The notes under the pieces: generated by a model
The model's database searches: none
What the model was told of the DNA's origin: nothing
The model's input: the letters and a program-made list of their open reading frames with translations, nothing else
In this document: one piece after another, positions 28,143 through 38,084 of the stretch
Numbering within the stretch: the first letter of the stretch is position 1
How the letters are laid out: each line of letters opens with the position of its first letter
Translations under genes and position numbers: made by a program
NCBI RefSeq assembly: GCF_003732665.1
Contig: NZ_MOBP01000004.1
Location: 1 to 64,000, forward strand
Direction: 5' to 3'
DNA: 64,000 nt
DNA from: Pseudomonas frederiksbergensis
GTDB lineage: Bacteria > Pseudomonadota > Gammaproteobacteria > Pseudomonadales > Pseudomonadaceae

Positions 28143-28388
28143 ATGAACGGCTTGAGCGATGTGCGGCTGACGTTACACAGTCAGGAACTGGCAGCAGGGC
28201 AGCACCACGGCACCCGCGGGGCGCAAATGCGCAATGCGCCGTCCTGCCTCGGGCGCTGGGGTCTGTTCTGGCATCGTCTGCACACGCGCAAGGCGTTGCT
28301 GAACCTGACTGCGGAACAATTGCGGGATGTGGGGTTGAGTCGGGAAGAGGCGTTGGCGGAGGGGCTTAAGCCTTTCTGGAGGATCTGA
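28143..28388 (+). CDS. DUF1127 small basic protein
   Basis: An 81-residue protein whose C-terminal half is the DUF1127 motif: FWHRLHTRKALLNLT, then EQLRDVGLSREEALAEG and FWRI. The N-terminal 35 residues are low in conservation. DUF1127 proteins are small, Arg-rich and include RNA-associated regulators in alphaproteobacteria; in Pseudomonas they are often controlled by an adjacent MocR. Shine-Dalgarno AGGAGCG precedes the ATG. It diverges from the MocR gene. Confidence 0.85.
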   Translation: MNGLSDVRLTLHSQELAAGQHHGTRGAQMRNAPSCLGRWGLFWHRLHTRKALLNLTAEQLRDVGLSREEALAEGLKPFWRI

Positions 28389-28410
28389 GTATTGTGGCGG
28401 TGTTTAGATC

Positions 28411-28500
28411 CATTCGCGGGCAAGCCTCGCTCCTACAGGTTTCGCGTCGTTCATTGGATCAACGCGAAACCTGTAGGAGCGAGGCTTGCCCGCGAAGGCG
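28411..28500. repeat. REP doublet of the gcgaggcttgcccgcg variant
   Basis: Arms (cgcgggcaagcctcgctcct and its complement) are arranged inside-out relative to the main doublets, and are extended by aggtttcgcg / cgcgaaacct. Confidence 0.8.
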
Positions 28501-28523
28501 CCCATACAGACACCAAAAATCTA

Positions 28524-29816
28524 TCAAACCAACTCTTTAAGCCGATGCCACAACATCCCCAACGCCAACAACGGCGAACGCAAATGCCGGCCACCGGGGA
28601 AGGTGATGTGTGGCACCTGGGCAAACAGATCGAACCCGCCACTGTGCTGACCACTGATGGCTTCAGCCAACAACTTGCCCGCCAGGTGCGTGGCATTCAC
28701 GCCGTGGCCGGAATAGGCCTGGGCGTAATACACGTTCGGCTGTTCCTTGAGCCGGCCAATTTGCGGCAGGCGGTTGGCGCCGATGCCGATCATGCCGCCC
28801 CATTGATAGTCGATCTTCACCCCGGCCAGTTGCGGGAATACTTCCAGCATTTTCGGCCGCATATACGCCGCGATGTCCTTCGGGTCCCGACCTGAGTAGT
28901 GGCAAGCGCCACCGAACAACAAGCGCCGATCCGCCGAGAGCCGGTAGTAATCCAGCGCCACGCGCTGGTCGCACACCGCCATGTTCTGCGGCAACAGGGC
29001 GCGGGCCTGTTCTTCGCTCAACGGCTCGGTGGCAATGATGTAGCTGCCGGCGGGCAGCACTTTGCCGCTGAGTTCGGGGTTGAGGTCGTTGAGGTAAGCG
29101 TTGCAGCCCAGCACCAGGGTCTTGGCGCGGACCGAGCCCTGGGCGGTGTGGACTTTCACCTCGGGACCGTAATCGATGCGGATAACTGCTGACTGTTCGA
29201 ACAGTCTGGCGCCCAATTGCTGCGCAGCCGCCGCTTCACCCAGCGCGAGGTTCAGCGGATGCAAATGCCCGGAACCCATGTCGATCAGGCCGCCAACATA
29301 GCGGTCAGAACCAACCACCGAATGCATTTCGTTGGCTTGCAGCAGTCGGGTTTCGTAGCGGTAACCAAGGGTGCGCAGTTCTTCGGCATCCTCGGCGAAA
29401 CCTTCGAGATCCCGGGGTTTGTTGGCGAGGTCGCAGTAGCCCCAAGTCAGGTCGCAGGGGATCTGAAAACGCTCGACCCGCTGTCGGACGATTTCCACCG
29501 CTTCCAGGCCCATGAGCTTCATCTGACGTACGCCGTCGGCACCGATGACATTGGCGAACTGATCGAGGCCATGGCCAACGCCACGAATCAATTGCCCGCC
29601 ATTACGCCCACTCGCGCCCCAGCCAATCTTATGGGCTTCCAGCAGCACCACGCTGAGGCCGCGCTCCGCCAGTTCCAGCGCCGTGTTCAACCCGGAAAAC
29701 CCGCCGCCGACCACGCACACGTCCGCCGTCAACTCGCCTTGCAGCACCGGATGATCGGGTTGCGGCAGGCTGCTGGCGGCGTAATAAGAGGCGGTGTGCC
29801 GGGCAGGGGCATTCAT
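28524..29816 (-). CDS. FAD-dependent oxidoreductase (PuuB/OrdL/PauB-like)
   Basis: A 430-residue DAO-family flavoenzyme. The start at 29816 (MNAPARHTASYY) gives the usual Pseudomonas N-terminus. The FAD-binding motif VCVVGGGFSGLNTALELAE lies near residues 30-48, with the matching VLLEAHKIGWGASGRNGGQ. The C-terminal GHGVNATHLAGKLLAEAI is typical of gamma-glutamyl-putrescine oxidases. It is likely an amine oxidase working before a KauB-like dehydrogenase. The exact substrate is unknown; several paralogues exist in pseudomonads. Confidence 0.87.
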   Translation of the reverse strand: MNAPARHTASYYAASSLPQPDHPVLQGELTADVCVVGGGFSGLNTALELAERGLSVVLLEAHKIGWGASGRNGGQLIRGVGHGLDQFANVIGADGVRQMKLMGLEAVEIVRQRVERFQIPCDLTWGYCDLANKPRDLEGFAEDAEELRTLGYRYETRLLQANEMHSVVGSDRYVGGLIDMGSGHLHPLNLALGEAAAAQQLGARLFEQSAVIRIDYGPEVKVHTAQGSVRAKTLVLGCNAYLNDLNPELSGKVLPAGSYIIATEPLSEEQARALLPQNMAVCDQRVALDYYRLSADRRLLFGGACHYSGRDPKDIAAYMRPKMLEVFPQLAGVKIDYQWGGMIGIGANRLPQIGRLKEQPNVYYAQAYSGHGVNATHLAGKLLAEAISGQHSGGFDLFAQVPHITFPGGRHLRSPLLALGMLWHRLKELV

Positions 29817-29963
29817 GCGTGGATTCCTGATGCGTGTGTTTGAAAAAGTTGACGGAGCATAAGCCGGACCTTCCGACACGGGCAACACTGGTCGGTTGCG
29901 GCTGTATGGAACTGGCCGGATGCGTCAGAATCGCGCTCTATTCCGCTTTTGGTCACCGCTTCG

Positions 29964-30317
29964 ATGAGCTGCAACAGTCAGAAAATTCGCACCTTGCGCC
30001 AGCAGATTCCCTCGTTCGAGTGCGTGCCCGGCTGCCATGACTGCTGCGGCCCGGTCACCACCTCGCCAGAAGAAATGTCGCGCCTGCCGCGCAAGACCCG
30101 CGCCGAGCAGGATGCGGCAATGGACGAACTCAATTGCGTACACCTGGGCCCCAACGGCTGCACCGTGTATGACGAGCGGCCGCTGATATGCCGGCTGTTC
30201 GGCACCACCAAGACCTTGCCATGCCCTAATGGGCGCGGGCCGGTGGAGTTGATTCATCCTCGGGTGGAGAAGCAGATTCATGAGTACATGGCGTCTACCC
30301 GGCAGGTCCTCGTCTAG
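29964..30317 (+). CDS. YkgJ-family cysteine-cluster protein
   Basis: A 117-residue YkgJ/UPF0153-type protein with eight cysteines in the family spacing: CVPGCHDCCGP near the N-terminus, then LNCVHLGPNGCTVYDERP, LICRLFG and LPCP. These probably bind a metal or iron-sulfur cluster; the reaction is unknown. I chose the ATG at 29964 over the TTG at 29949. It diverges from the oxidase gene and is followed by REP sequence. Confidence 0.85.
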   Translation: MSCNSQKIRTLRQQIPSFECVPGCHDCCGPVTTSPEEMSRLPRKTRAEQDAAMDELNCVHLGPNGCTVYDERPLICRLFGTTKTLPCPNGRGPVELIHPRVEKQIHEYMASTRQVLV

Positions 30318-30336
30318 AGGAAGACCGAGTCGTCTG

Positions 30337-30406
30337 CATTCGCGAGCAAGCCCGCTCCCACAGGGGAGCGCATTCCAATGTGGGAGCGGGCTTGCTCGCG
30401 AAGGCG
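30337..30406. repeat. REP pair in tail-to-tail orientation
   Basis: Arm cattcgcgagcaagcccgct is followed 19 bp on by its complement, between the YkgJ gene and lrp. Confidence 0.8.
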
Positions 30407-30427
30407 TCCGCCCAGGCACTGCAGAAA

Positions 30428-30916
30428 TCAATCCGGAATCGGCAAGCTCAAGCTCTCTTTCACTTCTTCCATCACGATATAGCTCTTGGACTCCCGCACA
30501 TGGGGCAGTTTGAGCAAAATATCGCCCAGCAATTTGCGGTACGAGGCCATCTCGGAAATCCGCGCTTTCACCAGGTAGTCGAAATCCCCCGATACCAAAT
30601 GGCACTCCAGCACATGGGGCAGTTTCAGCACCGCGCGTCGGAACTCTTCGAAAGTATCGCCGGATTTGTAGTCGAGGCTGATCTCGACGAACACCAGCAA
30701 GCTACCCTTCAAATGCTGCGGATTGAGCCGGGCGTTGTAGCTCATGATGATGCCCTCGCGCTCCAGCCGGCGGACCCGCTCAGTGCAGGGCGTGGTCGAC
30801 AGGCCGACCTTTTCCCCCAGCTCGGTGAAGGAGATGCGCCCGTCCGCTTGCAGGATCCGCAGGATGTTGCGGTCGATCTTGTCCAGCTCACGTTTGGTCT
30901 GAGTGTTGGTACGCAT
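30428..30916 (-). CDS. lrp: Lrp/AsnC-family regulator beside dadA
   Basis: 162 residues: helix-turn-helix (about 12-60, LDKIDRNILRILQADGRIS, GEKVGLSTTPCTERVRRLE) and a C-terminal RAM ligand-binding domain (VFVEISLDYKSG, LVSGDFDYLVKAR). The leucine-responsive family is the established type of regulator for the D-alanine catabolic operon, and this one diverges from dadA. It may respond to alanine or leucine. The reading frame remains open across the whole antisense of dadA, but only this portion is a real gene. Confidence 0.93.
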   Translation of the reverse strand: MRTNTQTKRELDKIDRNILRILQADGRISFTELGEKVGLSTTPCTERVRRLEREGIIMSYNARLNPQHLKGSLLVFVEISLDYKSGDTFEEFRRAVLKLPHVLECHLVSGDFDYLVKARISEMASYRKLLGDILLKLPHVRESKSYIVMEEVKESLSLPIPD

Positions 30917-31072
30917 AGGGGATGCGCCTCCGTGAAAAGGGTTTTTGCCGAGAATTGTCGCCAAATATAGGCACTTATATAGTGAAAAGCACTGGCTAAT
31001 CTTTTTTAAACTGCCCGCATCTTCGGTCTGAACAACACACGTCAGCGGTACGCCGCGATGAGGGACAAAAAA
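30917..31072. promoter_or_regulatory. Divergent lrp-dadA control region
   Basis: 156 bp with an AT-rich core (about 30955-31010, containing caaatatagg and acttatatagtg), the kind of sequence bound by Lrp proteins. Exact promoters were not resolved. Confidence 0.45.
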
Positions 31073-32377
31073 ATGCGCGTCATGGTCTTGGGTAGCGGCG
31101 TTATCGGTACGGCCAGTGCTTACTACCTGGCACGTGCCGGGTTTGAAGTGGTGGTCGTGGACCGGCAGCCGGCTGCGGCCATGGAGACCAGTTTCGCCAA
31201 CGCCGGGCAGGTCTCGCCAGGTTATGCCTCGCCGTGGGCCGCGCCGGGCGTGCCGCTCAAGGCCATCAAGTGGCTGTTGCAGCGCCACGCGCCGCTGGCG
31301 ATCAAGGCCACCGCCGACATCGACCAATACCTGTGGATGGCGCAGATGCTGCGCAACTGCACCGCCAACCGGTACGCGGTGAACAAGGAGCGCATGGTCC
31401 GCCTGTCCGAGTACAGCCGTGACTGCCTCGACGAATTGCGCGCCGAAACCGGCATTGCCTACGAAGGCCGCAGCCTGGGTACGACCCAACTGTTCCGCAC
31501 CCAGGCTCAGCTCGACGGCGCCGCGAAAGACATCGCCGTGCTGAAAGAGTCCGGTGTGCCGTTCGAACTGCTCGACCGCGCCGGCATTGCCCGGGTCGAA
31601 CCGGCCCTGGCCAGCGTTACCGACATCCTCGCCGGTGCCCTGCGCCTGCCGAACGACCAGACCGGCGACTGCCAGATCTTCACCACCCGCCTGGCCGAAA
31701 TGGCTGTGAAGCTGGGTGTGGAGTTCCGTTACGGCCAGGACATTCAGCAACTCGACTACGCCGGTGATCGCATCAACGGCGTGTGGATCGACGGCAAGCT
31801 GGAAACCGCCGACCGCTACGTCCTCGCCCTCGGCAGCTACTCGCCGCAACTGCTCAAGCCGCTGGGCATCAAGGCCCCGGTGTATCCGCTCAAGGGTTAC
31901 TCCCTGACCGTGCCGATCACCAACCCGGCGATGGCCCCGACCTCGACCATTCTCGACGAGACCTACAAGGTCGCGATCACCCGTTTCGATAACCGCATCC
32001 GCGTTGGCGGCATGGCTGAAATAGCCGGTTTTGACCTGTCGCTGAACCCGCGTCGGCGCGAAACCCTGGAGATGATCGTCAACGACCTTTATCCTCAGGG
32101 CGGCGATCTGGCCCAGGCGAGTTTCTGGACCGGCCTGCGCCCGACCACCCCGGACGGCACGCCGATCGTTGGCGCGACCCCGTTCAGCAACCTGTTCCTC
32201 AACACCGGTCACGGCACCCTCGGTTGGACCATGGCCTGTGGTTCCGGTCGTTTGCTGGCGGACCTGATGGCGAAGAGAACCCCGCAAATCAGCGCCGAAG
32301 GCCTCGATATTTCCCGTTATGGCAGCAAAATCAAGGAGTCCGCAAAACATGGCAATCCAGCGCCAGCTCACCAATGA
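31073..32377 (+). CDS. dadA: D-amino acid dehydrogenase small subunit DadA
   Basis: A 434-residue membrane-associated flavoenzyme oxidising D-alanine and other D-amino acids to imino acids, passing electrons to the respiratory chain. The FAD motif [18 protein letters not shown] is at residues 3-20, with [21 protein letters not shown] and C-terminal [20 protein letters not shown] chose the start at 31073, which places the FAD motif at the N-terminus as in known DadA. Its last 29 bp overlap the ridA-type gene, so the two are translated together. The imine product is a natural RidA substrate. Confidence 0.97.
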   Translation: MRVMVLGSGVIGTASAYYLARAGFEVVVVDRQPAAAMETSFANAGQVSPGYASPWAAPGVPLKAIKWLLQRHAPLAIKATADIDQYLWMAQMLRNCTANRYAVNKERMVRLSEYSRDCLDELRAETGIAYEGRSLGTTQLFRTQAQLDGAAKDIAVLKESGVPFELLDRAGIARVEPALASVTDILAGALRLPNDQTGDCQIFTTRLAEMAVKLGVEFRYGQDIQQLDYAGDRINGVWIDGKLETADRYVLALGSYSPQLLKPLGIKAPVYPLKGYSLTVPITNPAMAPTSTILDETYKVAITRFDNRIRVGGMAEIAGFDLSLNPRRRETLEMIVNDLYPQGGDLAQASFWTGLRPTTPDGTPIVGATPFSNLFLNTGHGTLGWTMACGSGRLLADLMAKRTPQISAEGLDISRYGSKIKESAKHGNPAPAHQ

Positions 32378-32702
32378 ACGCATGAGTCAGATCGTCGCCC
32401 ACAACGGTACGGTGTACCTGGCGGGGCAGGTCGGCGATGACATGAGCGCCGGGATTGAACAGCAGACCCGTGAAACCCTGGCCAACATCGAGCGTTTGCT
32501 CGACCTGGCCGGCACCGACAAGAGCCACATCCTGTCGGTGACGATTTACCTGAAAGACATCAACGCGGATTTCGCCGGCATGAACTCGGTGTGGGACAAG
32601 TGGCTGCCAAAAGGCGTTGCCCCGGCCCGTGCCACGGTTGAGTCGAAGCTGTGCGAACCGGAAATCCTGGTTGAGCTGTCAGTGGTTGCCGCACTGCCTT
32701 AA
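32349..32702 (+). CDS. RidA-family imine hydrolase paired with DadA
   Basis: A 117-residue RidA-subfamily protein starting at 32349 ([14 protein letters not shown]), inside the dadA 3' end. The family arginine is in [17 protein letters not shown]. It likely speeds hydrolysis of 2-iminopropionate and similar products of DadA to keto acid and ammonia, which fits the overlap with dadA. The protein is more divergent from the RidA at 4273 than that one is from E. coli RidA. Specific substrate is inferred from context. Confidence 0.88.
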   Translation: MAIQRQLTNERMSQIVAHNGTVYLAGQVGDDMSAGIEQQTRETLANIERLLDLAGTDKSHILSVTIYLKDINADFAGMNSVWDKWLPKGVAPARATVESKLCEPEILVELSVVAALP

Positions 32703-32723
32703 TCGGTTGTAACGATCCCTCTC

Positions 32724-32768
32724 CCGGTGCTGTTGGCGGTTCACGCCGTCAGCCAGCGCCGGTTTTTT
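32724..32768 (+). terminator. Terminator-like hairpin between dadA-ridA and dadX
   Basis: CCGGTGCTG and CAGCGCCGG pair around a partly paired inner stem (GGCGG...CCGTC), followed by TTTTTT. Confidence 0.65.
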
Positions 32769-32798
32769 ATTCCCATGACCGCCTAGAAGTCTGCCGCC

Positions 32799-33872
32799 AT
32801 GCGTCCTGCCCGTGCCCTGATCGACCTTCAAGCCCTGCGTCAAAACTATCAAATCGCCCGTGAAATCACCGGGGCCAAGGCCCTCGCGGTGATCAAGGCC
32901 GATGCCTACGGCCATGGCGCGGTGCGTTGCGCCCAGGCGCTGGAAGCCGAGGCGGACGGTTTTGCGGTGGCGTGTATTGAAGAAGCGCTGGAGCTGCGAG
33001 CCGCTGGGATTCGGGCGCCGGTGCTGTTGCTGGAAGGTTTTTTCGAAGCCGATGAGTTGTCGCTGATCGTCGAGCATGACTTCTGGTGTGTGGTGCATTC
33101 GCTGTGGCAGCTCGAAGCGATCGAAAAGGCTGCGTTGAGCAAGCCGATCACGGTCTGGCTGAAACTCGATTCGGGCATGCACCGGGTGGGCTTGCATCCA
33201 AAGGATTTCCAGTCGGGTTATCAACGGCTCCTGGCCAGCGGCAAAGTGGCGAAAATCGTCTTGATGAGCCACTTCGCCCGGGCCGATGAGCTGCACGAAC
33301 AGGCCAGTACCGAGCAAGTCGCGGTGTTCGAAGCGGCGCGCCAGGGCTTGTCCGCCGAGATCAGCCTGCGCAACTCGCCGGCGGTGCTGGGTTGGCCGCA
33401 GATCAACAGCGATTGGGTACGTCCGGGCATCATGCTCTACGGCGCCACGCCTTTCGAAGAAGCCAACGCCGTGGCCTCGCGCCTGCAACCGGTGATGACC
33501 CTCGAATCGAAAGTGATTTGCGTGCGCGAATTGCCGGCTGGCGAGCCCGTGGGCTATGGCGCCAAGTTCATCACCCAGAAGCCGATGCGCATTGGCGTCG
33601 TGGCGATGGGCTACGCCGATGGCTACCCGCGCCACGCGCCGACCGGTACGCCGGTGCTGGTGGCCGGGCAGCGCAGCCAGTTGCTGGGCCGGGTGTCGAT
33701 GGACATGCTTTGCATCGACCTGACCGACGTGCCGCAAGCCGGGCTCGGTTCGACCGTCGAGTTGTGGGGCAAAAACGTCCTGGCCAGCGAAGTAGCCATG
33801 GCCGCCGACACGATTCCGTACCAGATCTTCTGCAACCTGCGCCGGGTGCCGCTGCTCTATTCCGGGGCTTGA
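32799..33872 (+). CDS. dadX: Catabolic alanine racemase
   Basis: A 357-residue PLP enzyme of fold type III converting L- to D-alanine, feeding DadA. The PLP lysine is in [14 protein letters not shown] (near residue 33). The catalytic tyrosine is near 253 in [14 protein letters not shown], and SMDMLCIDL follows. Length matches the catabolic DadX of Pseudomonas. It lies 96 bp after the ridA-type gene, with a hairpin between them, so part of its expression may come from a separate promoter. Confidence 0.95.
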   Translation: MRPARALIDLQALRQNYQIAREITGAKALAVIKADAYGHGAVRCAQALEAEADGFAVACIEEALELRAAGIRAPVLLLEGFFEADELSLIVEHDFWCVVHSLWQLEAIEKAALSKPITVWLKLDSGMHRVGLHPKDFQSGYQRLLASGKVAKIVLMSHFARADELHEQASTEQVAVFEAARQGLSAEISLRNSPAVLGWPQINSDWVRPGIMLYGATPFEEANAVASRLQPVMTLESKVICVRELPAGEPVGYGAKFITQKPMRIGVVAMGYADGYPRHAPTGTPVLVAGQRSQLLGRVSMDMLCIDLTDVPQAGLGSTVELWGKNVLASEVAMAADTIPYQIFCNLRRVPLLYSGA

Positions 33873-34000
33873 CCGCAAACGCCGCGCGTCGGAAGTCGCC
33901 TCACCGAACGGGATTCAGGCCAAAGTGTTGTAAATACTGAACGCTGTCGCCATGATAACGCTCAATATCCTTACAACCTGAATCCCTGGAGGCTCCAGCA

Positions 34001-34549
34001 TTGGACGTCGGTGAACGACTGCAATCCATCCGTAAGCTCAAAGGTCTTTCGCAGCGTGAACTCGCCAAACGCGCGGGCGTCACCAACAGCACCATTTCGA
34101 TGATCGAGAAAAACAGCGTCAGCCCCTCGATCAGTTCGCTGCGCAAAGTGTTGGGCGGGATTCCCATGTCCATGGTCGAGTTCTTTTCCGAAGAAATCCT
34201 GCAGGAAAAACCGACCCAGATCGTCTACAAGGCCAACGAGCTGATCGATATTTCCGATGGCGCCGTGACCATGAAGCTGGTCGGCCGGGCGCACCCGAGC
34301 CGGGCCATTGCATTCCTCAATGAAATCTACCCGCCGGGCGCCGACACCGGTGACGAGATGCTCACCCATGAGGGCGAGGAAACCGGAATTTTGGTGGAGG
34401 GGCGGCTAGAGTTGGTGGTCGGTGCTGAAACTTTTGTGCTCGAAGCCGGCGACAGCTACTACTTTGAAAGTACCAAGCCGCACCGTTTCCGGAATCCGTT
34501 CGACGCACCGGCGCGACTAATCAGCGCAGCCACGCCGGCGAATTTCTAA
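34001..34549 (+). CDS. pauR: PauR-type XRE/cupin repressor of polyamine catabolism
   Basis: 182 residues: N-terminal XRE helix-turn-helix (about 4-60, LSQRELAKRAGVTNSTISM) and a C-terminal cupin (about 105-178, EGEETGILVEGRLELVVG, GDSYYFESTKPHRFRN). It resembles PauR/PuuR, which represses putrescine and cadaverine catabolic operons until polyamine (or its glutamyl form) binds. The start is a TTG at 34001 with CTGGAGG about 11 bp before; no in-frame ATG fits the family N-terminus. Nearby kauB and the PuuB-like gene are plausible targets. Confidence 0.9.
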   Translation: MDVGERLQSIRKLKGLSQRELAKRAGVTNSTISMIEKNSVSPSISSLRKVLGGIPMSMVEFFSEEILQEKPTQIVYKANELIDISDGAVTMKLVGRAHPSRAIAFLNEIYPPGADTGDEMLTHEGEETGILVEGRLELVVGAETFVLEAGDSYYFESTKPHRFRNPFDAPARLISAATPANF

Positions 34550-34631
34550 AGAAAGAGGCGTCCTGCCAGCACGGTGAAGGCGCCCGAACCGTTTTACGCC
34601 ACGCAACAAGACCCCTTTGATTTTGGGGTTG

Positions 34632-34660
34632 TTTCAGTGTGGCGGGCTTGCCGTTATACT
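34632..34660 (+). promoter_or_regulatory. Candidate promoter of the cytochrome c5 gene
   Basis: TTTCAG (34632-34637), 17-bp spacer and TATACT (34655-34660). The -35 is weak. Confidence 0.45.
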
Positions 34661-34717
34661 TGCGCCCGCCTGCGAACCGTGGCGCGGGCGTGAATAGCCA
34701 CCATTGAGGGTGAACGC

Positions 34718-35140
34718 GTGAACCTAATTATGAAAATGCTGGCTGCACCAGCAACTGTATTGGCCCTATGGGCAGTGAGCGCACAAGCTTCTACCACCGA
34801 CGACATCGCCAAGCGCCTTGAGCCTGTCGGTCAGGTCTGTGTAACAGGTCAAGAGTGTAAAGGGATGGAAGTCGCTGCCGCTACCGCCGGCGGTGGTGCA
34901 AAGGCGCCTAAAGACGTTATTGCAAAACATTGCAACGCTTGCCATGGCACTGGCCTGCTGGGCGCGCCAAAAATCGGCGACAAAGCTGCCTGGAAAGAGC
35001 GCGCTGATCACCAGGGCGGCCTCGACGGCATCCTGGCCAAAGCCATTACCGGTATCAATTCCATGCCGCCAAAAGGCACCTGTGCCGATTGCTCCGATGA
35101 CGAGCTGAAGGGCGCCATCAAAGAGATGTCCGGCCTGTAA
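34718..35140 (+). CDS. cycB: Cytochrome c5 (monoheme c-type cytochrome)
   Basis: A 140-residue periplasmic or membrane-tethered electron carrier. The N-terminus is a signal sequence (about 5-24, ending AQA). The heme site CNACH is near residue 71 (AKHCNACHGTG), and the axial Met is in INSMPPKGTC, with extra Cys pairs CVTGQEC and CADC. I chose the GTG at 34718, spaced 7 bp from GAGGG; ATG at 34730 would lose four residues. It is followed by a terminator. Confidence 0.9.
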   Translation: MNLIMKMLAAPATVLALWAVSAQASTTDDIAKRLEPVGQVCVTGQECKGMEVAAATAGGGAKAPKDVIAKHCNACHGTGLLGAPKIGDKAAWKERADHQGGLDGILAKAITGINSMPPKGTCADCSDDELKGAIKEMSGL

Positions 35141-35159
35141 CCTGCCAGCATCTTTCGCG

Positions 35160-35187
35160 AAAAAGCCGCTTGCGAGCGGCTTTTTTG
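35160..35187 (+). terminator. Terminator after cytochrome c5 gene
   Basis: AAAAAGCCGCT and AGCGGCTTTTTT form a stem with a short loop. Confidence 0.8.
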
Positions 35188-35224
35188 TGCCTGCGATTTG
35201 CCCTGAAGACCATCACAAAACCAC

Positions 35225-35314
35225 TGTGGGAGCGGGCTTGCTCGCGAAAGCGGCACATCAGTCAACATTTAGGGTGACTGACACACCGCTTTCGCGAGCA
35301 GGCTCGCTCCCACA
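35225..35314. repeat. REP doublet
   Basis: Arms are nearly complementary (right arm gcgagcaggctcgctcccaca, two changes), between cycB and the CoA-transferase gene. Confidence 0.85.
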
Positions 35315-35419
35315 GGGGTCATCAGTGTTTGCATGAATTGGTATCTGTGACTGTTTTTTGCAGCAAAGACCCGGCAAGCTCGGTCCAACCCCAATTCACG
35401 GAACGTGCGGGAGGATCAG

Positions 35420-37342
35420 ATGGTGCAGTTGTGTTCAATCGAACAGGCGGTCGATGACGTACTGGCGCGGTTGCCGGCGCATATTCACATGGGCCTGCCC
35501 CTGGGTCTGGGCAAACCCAACCACTTCGTCAACGCGCTGTTCCAGCGTGTCGCGCAACTTCCCGAGCGGCGGCTGACGATCTACACCGCTCTGTGCCTCG
35601 GCCGGCCCTCCTTGGGCGATGGCCTGCAAAAGCGCTTCCTCGAACCGTTCATCGAACGGGTCTTCGGTGATTACCCGGAACTGGATTTCCTCGCGCCGCT
35701 GCAAAAAGACAGCCTGCCGCCCAACATCCAGGTCCAGCAATTTTTCATGCAGCCTGGCAGCCTGTTGCACAGCGCCCAGGCCCAGCAGGATTACGTCAGC
35801 AGCAACTACAGCCACGCTGCCCGGGACATCAACGCCGCCGGTTTGAACCTGGTGGCGCAATTGGTAGCCAGCCATGGCGACCATCCCGATCGCCTCAGCC
35901 TGAGCTGCAACCCGGACATCACCCTCGACCTGTTGCCGATGATCGCCAAACGCCGGGCGGCGGGGGAGACGGTCCTGATCGTCGGCCAGGTGCACAACGA
36001 TTTGCCCTACATGCCCGGTGATGCCGAAGTCGGCATGGACGCGTTCGACCTGCTGATCGACGAGAAGGACAACACCACGCTGTTCTCCACGCCAAACATG
36101 CCGGTGGGTTTCCAGGATCACTTTATCGGCCTGCACGCCAGCACGTTGGTGCGCGATGGCGGCACATTGCAGATTGGCATCGGCTCCATGGGCGATGCGC
36201 TGACGGCGGCATTGCTGGCGCGCCAGGCGGATAACGCCGGATACAAGGCGTTACTGGCGGATCTGAACCTGAGCCAGTGGGCGCAGTTAATCGAGCGCGA
36301 GGGCGGCGTCGAACCCTTCGTCACGGGCCTCTACGGTTGCAGCGAGATGTTCGTCAACGGTTTGCTGGTGCTGGCCGACGCCGGGATCGTACGGCGCAAG
36401 GTCTACCCGGACGTGCCGACCCAGCAACAGGCCAACGCCGGCACCCTCGACGAAACGGCGCAAACCGACGGCATCTCGGTGCACGGCGGGTTCTTCCTCG
36501 GGCCGCGCAGTTTCTACGAGCGCCTGCGCGAGTTGCCCCAAAGCAAGTTGCTCGAATTCAACATGACTCGCATCAGCTACATCAACGAGCTCTATGGCCA
36601 GGAAGAACTCAAGCGTTTGCAGCGCCTCGATGCGCGGTTTATCAACACCGTGTTCACCATGACCCTGATGGGGGCCGGTGTGGCGGATCAGTTGGAAGAC
36701 GGGCGGGTGCTCAGCGGCGTCGGCGGGCAGTACAACTTCGTCGCCCAGGGCCATGCCCTGGAAGGTGCGCGTTCGGTGCTGATCCTGCGCAGTTGGCGCG
36801 AGTCTGGCGGTGAGGTCAGTTCGAACATCGTTTGGGAATATGGCCACTGCACCATTCCACGGCACCTGCGGGACATCGTGGTCACTGAATACGGCATCGC
36901 CGACCTGCGGGGCAAGACCGATGCGGCGGTGATCGAGGCGTTGTTGAACATCAGCGATTCGCGCTTCCAACCGGGGCTGATCGAACAGGCTCAAGCCGTT
37001 GGCAAGTTGCCGAAGAACTTCCGCATCGATCCACGCTTCGCGGACAACAGCCCTCAGCGTTTGCAGGACATCAAGGCGCGACACCCGAACCTGTTTCCGG
37101 AGTATCCGCTGGGCTGCGATTTCACCGAGGTGGAGCGGGACGTGTTGCGGGCGCTGAACTGGTTGAAGAGCAAGTTCAAGCTGAGCGAGATTCTGGAATT
37201 GGGCAAGGCTGCGCTGGATGCGCCGGAGGCAGCGCAATACCCGGAGCATCTGGAGCGGATGCAACTGACTGACACGGACGGGTTGAAAGAGGATTTGTTT
37301 CAGCGGTTGTTGCTTACGGGCCTTAAAGCCACCGCCATTTAA
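35420..37342 (+). CDS. Acetyl-CoA hydrolase/transferase-family protein
   Basis: A 640-residue protein of the acetyl-CoA hydrolase/CoA-transferase family (C-terminal AcetylCoA_hyd_C), longer than the usual 500. The C-terminal catalytic part has the GVGGQYNFVAQGHAL loop near 435-450 and ITEYG-like VVTEYGIADLRGKTD, typical of CoA transferases. The catalytic glutamate could not be placed with certainty. The start is ATG at 35420 with GGGAGG 5 bp before; the GTG at 35405 would extend it by 5 residues. It stands alone between REPs. Confidence 0.85.
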   Translation: MVQLCSIEQAVDDVLARLPAHIHMGLPLGLGKPNHFVNALFQRVAQLPERRLTIYTALCLGRPSLGDGLQKRFLEPFIERVFGDYPELDFLAPLQKDSLPPNIQVQQFFMQPGSLLHSAQAQQDYVSSNYSHAARDINAAGLNLVAQLVASHGDHPDRLSLSCNPDITLDLLPMIAKRRAAGETVLIVGQVHNDLPYMPGDAEVGMDAFDLLIDEKDNTTLFSTPNMPVGFQDHFIGLHASTLVRDGGTLQIGIGSMGDALTAALLARQADNAGYKALLADLNLSQWAQLIEREGGVEPFVTGLYGCSEMFVNGLLVLADAGIVRRKVYPDVPTQQQANAGTLDETAQTDGISVHGGFFLGPRSFYERLRELPQSKLLEFNMTRISYINELYGQEELKRLQRLDARFINTVFTMTLMGAGVADQLEDGRVLSGVGGQYNFVAQGHALEGARSVLILRSWRESGGEVSSNIVWEYGHCTIPRHLRDIVVTEYGIADLRGKTDAAVIEALLNISDSRFQPGLIEQAQAVGKLPKNFRIDPRFADNSPQRLQDIKARHPNLFPEYPLGCDFTEVERDVLRALNWLKSKFKLSEILELGKAALDAPEAAQYPEHLERMQLTDTDGLKEDLFQRLLLTGLKATAI

Positions 37343-37360
37343 CGCCCAACAGAAATCAAA

Positions 37361-37450
37361 TGTGGGAGCGGGCTTGCTCGCGAAAGCGCAGTGTCAGTCA
37401 CTGTTGATGTCGACTGACACACCGCTTTCGCGAGCAAGCCCGCTCCCACA
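37361..37450. repeat. REP doublet
   Basis: Perfect complementary arms, between the convergent CoA-transferase and xpt genes. Confidence 0.85.
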
Positions 37451-37455
37451 TGGGT

Positions 37456-38067
<612 letters not shown>

Positions 38068-38084
38068 TTAAAAAGTAGTCGATT

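Noticed and set aside
30917-32383. Open frame extending lrp by about 490 codons antisense to dadA
   Set aside because: Lrp has a clear start at 30916 and standard length; the extension is a shadow of dadA.
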